Shown here: piece by piece, positions 5,404 through 7,639 of the stretch
How positions within the stretch are numbered: the first letter of the stretch is position 1
Layout of the letters: the number at the start of each line of letters is the position of its first letter
Assembly: GCA_938003605.1 (NCBI GenBank)
Contig: CALKYD010000017.1
Coordinates: forward strand, 1-7,639
Length of the DNA: 7,639 bases
Direction of reading: 5' to 3'
Origin: an uncultured Sulfolobales archaeon
GTDB lineage: Archaea; Thermoproteota; Thermoprotei_A; Sulfolobales; Desulfurococcaceae
Position numbers and translations under genes: made by a program
Notes under the pieces: generated by a model
What the model saw: only the letters and a program-made list of their open reading frames with translations
Told to the model about the DNA's origin: nothing
The model's database searches: none

Positions 5404-6081
5404 TTGAGTGTGACTGTAGATAAAGTGGAGAAATATCTTGGACAACCCATTAAGGACCCCTACGGGAGAGTTATAGGGACTTTGATAAGCTTTTTCAGCG
5501 ATAGTGACGGCAATGTAACTGAGCTTGAAGTATGCTTTAACGACTCCACGTTTAAAAAGTTAAGCATTGACATGTTTAAACTAACTTCAGAGGCAGTGCT
5601 TTTACTTCCTGCCTGGAGGTATAATGCTGAGACTGTGTGTAGAAGGCTTGAGAAATTGAAGAAGAGGATGCACGCCATAGAAGACCTGTATTCAAAGAAG
5701 GAGGTTCCCAGACATGCATACGAAGTATTCAAGAAGAAGATTGATGAGGAGCTAAGTAAAGTGAAGGAGGATGCGAGGAAAGTAAAGGAGGAAATGAGTA
5801 GGAGGCTCGCTGACTTAGATGATGAAATGATTGAATTGGAAAGAGCGTTTACTGCAGTCAAGATTAGCTACGTAGCTGGCGAAGTCGGTGAGAAAGCGTA
5901 TAAAACTGCAGCTGATCAGATAAGGAAGTACATGGAGATAGTTAGTGAGGAAAAGAATGACGTCAAGAAGTACGTTGAGAAAATAGATAGACTTGAGTCA
6001 GAGCCTGTTGTACCACCAGTAAAGGCTCCTGAGCCAACTCAAGGCACGCAGCCTGTGCCGGTAGTAGTTGTAAGTGCTTGA
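5404..6081 (+). CDS. cdvA: Cell-division protein CdvA (PRC-barrel and coiled coil)
   Basis: CdvA marks the division site at the membrane in Thermoproteota and recruits the ESCRT-III protein CdvB. The 225-residue product has the expected order: a beta-rich PRC-barrel-like domain at about 1-70 (GQPIKDPYGRVIGTLISFF, then VTELEVCFND), a long charged coiled coil at about 76-200, and a proline-rich tail ending PVPVVVVSA. The extreme C-terminus of CdvA is known in Sulfolobus to bind the CdvB winged helix by strand addition; the final apolar stretch here is a good candidate for that peptide. No membrane span is present. The start is TTG at 5404, supported by a Shine-Dalgarno site and by an in-frame TAA immediately before it; GTG at 5410 is a less likely alternative. 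Length is close to the Sulfolobus protein. The gene stands 68 bp before cdvB with its own promoter. Confidence 0.93.
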   Translation: MSVTVDKVEKYLGQPIKDPYGRVIGTLISFFSDSDGNVTELEVCFNDSTFKKLSIDMFKLTSEAVLLLPAWRYNAETVCRRLEKLKKRMHAIEDLYSKKEVPRHAYEVFKKKIDEELSKVKEDARKVKEEMSRRLADLDDEMIELERAFTAVKISYVAGEVGEKAYKTAADQIRKYMEIVSEEKNDVKKYVEKIDRLESEPVVPPVKAPEPTQGTQPVPVVVVSA

Positions 6082-6095
6082 GCCTAGTATTACCT

Positions 6096-6144
6096 AGCTC
6101 CGCTTTTTAAACACTCTGCCAATCAAAGGTTACTCACGAGGGAT
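6096..6144 (+). promoter_or_regulatory. cdvB promoter: AGCTCC element, TATA box and Shine-Dalgarno site
   Basis: CTTTTTAAAC at 6103-6112 is a good TATA box in the 68-bp gap after cdvA. The expected start near 6134 would give a leader of about 16 nt with GAGGGAT (6138-6144), 5 nt before the ATG at 6150. AGCTCC at 6096-6101 touches the upstream edge of the box, as in the cdvA promoter with 2 bp less spacing. This supports separate transcription of cdvB, probably with cdvC. Confidence 0.65.
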
Positions 6145-6149
6145 ATTGA

Positions 6150-6878
6150 ATGAGTGCTGCTACGTCAACACTGCCTAGCTTCATTAATTGGTTCACGAAA
6201 ATCTTCAGTATTGGGAGAAGGGATAGGCCTGAGGAACTGGCTAAAATGATAGCAATCCTTGAGGGCATGATTAGCGAACTCGATGTTACAAGGAGGAGAG
6301 TGGAGGATAGGCAAAGCTATTTAGTGGGGAAAGCTCGAGACGCTGGCTTAAAGGGCGATAGGGATAGCCAGCAAATATACATGGCTGAGCTTGAGGAAAT
6401 AGGTAAGTTACTGAGCATAGTCCTCCAAGCCAAGAGGTTCCTGCTCCAAGTAAAGCTAAGGCTTGAAACCGTAGTGGAGATGAGCGATGTACTGAGGACA
6501 ATACCTGAAGTACTATCAACTCTACAACCACTTAAGCCTATGCTAGCTAGAGTGGCTCCAGACATGGTTGAAAAGATATCCGAATTAGAGAAAATAGCTA
6601 TAAACATAGTATCGTCAACAGGCTTGCCAAACATATATGGGAAGGCATCAGCCAATAGGGAGGGAGATATAGTTAAGAAGGTGGAGTTAGAGGAGCTAGC
6701 GCCGCCTACTAATGTGCCAATGGAAGTCGTAAAAGCGTGGTTAATTGAAGAAGTGAAGAGCCTCAATGGAATAGTGAACTTAGACGTTGTTTCAAAGAAG
6801 TACAATATTTCAAAAGAGCAAGTCATACTGGCCCTTAAGGAGTTAGAGCGTGAAGGAAGGATCTTGATTAAAACATAA
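6150..6878 (+). CDS. cdvB: ESCRT-III-like cell-division protein CdvB
   Basis: CdvB forms the contractile or scaffold polymer of the archaeal division machinery. The 242-residue product starts with an amphipathic stretch (LPSFINWFTKIFSIGRR, 8-24), then the long helical ESCRT-III core at about 28-155 with basic early helices and a more acidic later part, as in the family. A proline-containing linker follows at 180-192 (ELAPPTNVPMEV), where the MIM2 element that binds the MIT domain of CdvC is expected. A winged helix closes the protein at about 191-242 (AWLIEEVKSLNGIVNLDVVSK, then ALKELEREGRILI). The winged helix binds CdvA and separates true CdvB from the shorter paralogues that lack it. The length is slightly below the Sulfolobus protein. 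The MIM2 match is weak. The ATG start has a Shine-Dalgarno site. Confidence 0.93.
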   Translation: MSAATSTLPSFINWFTKIFSIGRRDRPEELAKMIAILEGMISELDVTRRRVEDRQSYLVGKARDAGLKGDRDSQQIYMAELEEIGKLLSIVLQAKRFLLQVKLRLETVVEMSDVLRTIPEVLSTLQPLKPMLARVAPDMVEKISELEKIAINIVSSTGLPNIYGKASANREGDIVKKVELEELAPPTNVPMEVVKAWLIEEVKSLNGIVNLDVVSKKYNISKEQVILALKELEREGRILIKT

Positions 6879-6892
6879 ATAGAGTCTTTTTA

Positions 6893-6898
6893 GGTGAT
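6893..6898 (+). promoter_or_regulatory. Shine-Dalgarno site of cdvC
   Basis: GGTGAT at 6893-6898 pairs fully with the usual archaeal anti-Shine-Dalgarno bases and lies 7 nt before the ATG at 6906. It is the clearest such site in the window. With only 27 bp between cdvB and cdvC and no TATA box, it suggests translation from a shared cdvB-cdvC transcript. Confidence 0.7.
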
Positions 6899-6905
6899 TA
6901 AACCT

Positions 6906-7639
6906 ATGTACGATCCATTGGAGGAGAAGGCTAGATTATATGCTAAAAGAGCTGTTATGGCTGATAGAGCGGGCAACTATGATGAAGCTATAGACAACTA
7001 TAGGAAGGCCATAGAGTTCTTTCAACACATAGTCAGGCTTAGGACGGATACACCATTTAGAGGCGTTTACATAGATCTTATCAATAAGTACTCGGTGAGA
7101 ATAAAGCAGTTAGAGAAAATGGCTCAAGCCCTCTCAAGCATGGGAGACCGTGAAGTACAGGTTGTTCAAAGCAGCGACATTAACGTAGAAGTACTTGATT
7201 TAGATTCCTCCAATAGACCTAAGGTAACATTCAATGACGTCGTCGGCTTAAGTGAAGTAAAGAAGAGCTTGAAGAGAAGCATTATATACCCGATAAAAGC
7301 CCCCAATCTATATGCACTTGGATGGCCAAAGGGAGTACTACTATACGGCCCCCCAGGCTGTGGCAAGACGTTTATAGCTGCAGCACTAGCTAATGAAGCA
7401 GGCGCTGTTTTAATAAAAGTGAGTGGAGCAGACATTATGAGTAAGTGGCTTGGTGAAGCTGAGAAAAACGTTGCTAGAGTATTTAGGAAGGCAAGAGAAA
7501 TAGCTTCTGAAGGAAGGCCAGTAATAGTATTCATAGATGAAGTTGATGGACTGCTTAGGATCTACAGCAGTGAGGTAGGCGGTGAAGCTAGAGTCAAGAA
7601 TCAGTTTCTCACAGAAATGGACGGTCTCTACGATAAGGG
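6906..7639 (+). CDS. cdvC: Cell-division ATPase CdvC, Vps4-type AAA protein (partial, C-terminus outside window)
   Basis: CdvC hydrolyses ATP to remodel or disassemble the CdvB polymer. The window contains the first 244 residues in an unbroken frame. Residues 1-77 form a MIT-like three-helix domain (EKARLYAKRAVMADRAGNYD, AIDNYRKAIEFF, then IDLINKYSVRIKQLEKMAQAL) that binds MIM elements of CdvB. A linker to about 105 leads to the AAA module, which begins VTFNDVVGLSEVKKSLKRSI. The Walker A motif is GPPGCGKT (148-155), the pore-loop 1 motif is KWLGEAEKN (180-188), and the Walker B motif is VIVFIDEVD (206-214) with catalytic Glu212. The order and motifs fit Vps4/CdvC better than the CDC48 or proteasomal ATPases, which lack the MIT domain. 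The second region of homology, the arginine fingers and the small lid domain lie beyond the edge. It is the last gene of the cdv cluster seen here. Confidence 0.95.
   Translation, partial: MYDPLEEKARLYAKRAVMADRAGNYDEAIDNYRKAIEFFQHIVRLRTDTPFRGVYIDLINKYSVRIKQLEKMAQALSSMGDREVQVVQSSDINVEVLDLDSSNRPKVTFNDVVGLSEVKKSLKRSIIYPIKAPNLYALGWPKGVLLYGPPGCGKTFIAAALANEAGAVLIKVSGADIMSKWLGEAEKNVARVFRKAREIASEGRPVIVFIDEVDGLLRIYSSEVGGEARVKNQFLTEMDGLYDK

Noticed and set aside
6317..6826. Minus-strand frame of 169 codons inside cdvB
   Set aside because: Antisense shadow of a well-recognised gene, with no Shine-Dalgarno site or known motif.
1..7639. Mobile elements, CRISPR repeats, tRNA or rRNA genes
   Set aside because: I saw no transposase or integrase, no regularly spaced repeats, and no tRNA or rRNA signature on either strand by reading.

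Overview
The window reads as chromosomal DNA of a thermophilic archaeon of the Thermoproteota (crenarchaeal) type. The main reason is a complete cdvA-cdvB gene pair followed by the start of cdvC, the ESCRT-based cell-division locus, with domain layouts like those of Sulfolobales and Desulfurococcales. Other signs fit: Shine-Dalgarno sites of the GGTGAT(C) type, TATA boxes such as CTTTATAAAA about 26 nt before likely transcript starts, GTG and TTG starts, and arginine coded mostly by AGA/AGG. I cannot place it to genus.

Left part (1-2880). A minus-strand radical SAM protein runs off the left edge. It is divergent from a plus-strand fold-type I PLP aminotransferase, with one AT-rich box midway between them. 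The aminotransferase is convergent, with only 2 bp between stops, with a minus-strand medium-chain dehydrogenase-like protein that has lost part of its metal site.

Middle part (2881-5106). Divergent from the dehydrogenase are two small plus-strand genes: a helix-turn-helix regulator and an unrecognised helical protein. A 163-bp spacer follows, with a hairpin and a possible 23-codon reading frame whose stop lies in the next gene's ribosome-binding site. Then comes a DRG/Obg-type GTPase with a C-terminal TGS domain, probably acting with ribosomes.

Spacer 5107-5403. This 297-bp stretch is not empty. It holds an inverted repeat just after the GTPase stop, a GC-rich foldable segment, a minus-strand 34-codon frame for a single-pass membrane peptide with its own Shine-Dalgarno site, an upstream dyad, and the cdvA promoter. 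Whether the GC-rich segment is the small gene, a structured RNA, or both cannot be settled here.

Right part (5404-7639). cdvA (PRC-barrel plus coiled coil) has its own promoter. cdvB (ESCRT-III with winged helix) has a second promoter, and cdvC (Vps4-type AAA ATPase with MIT domain, cut by the window edge) follows 27 bp later with no promoter visible. This suggests a cdvA unit and a cdvB-cdvC unit. CdvA is expected to mark the division site and recruit CdvB, whose polymer CdvC remodels. The two cdv promoters share a short AGCTCC element just upstream of the TATA box, a candidate for co-regulation. I see no mobile element, CRISPR array, tRNA or rRNA, and no clearly new multi-gene system; the most interesting unexplained material is the spacer before cdvA.
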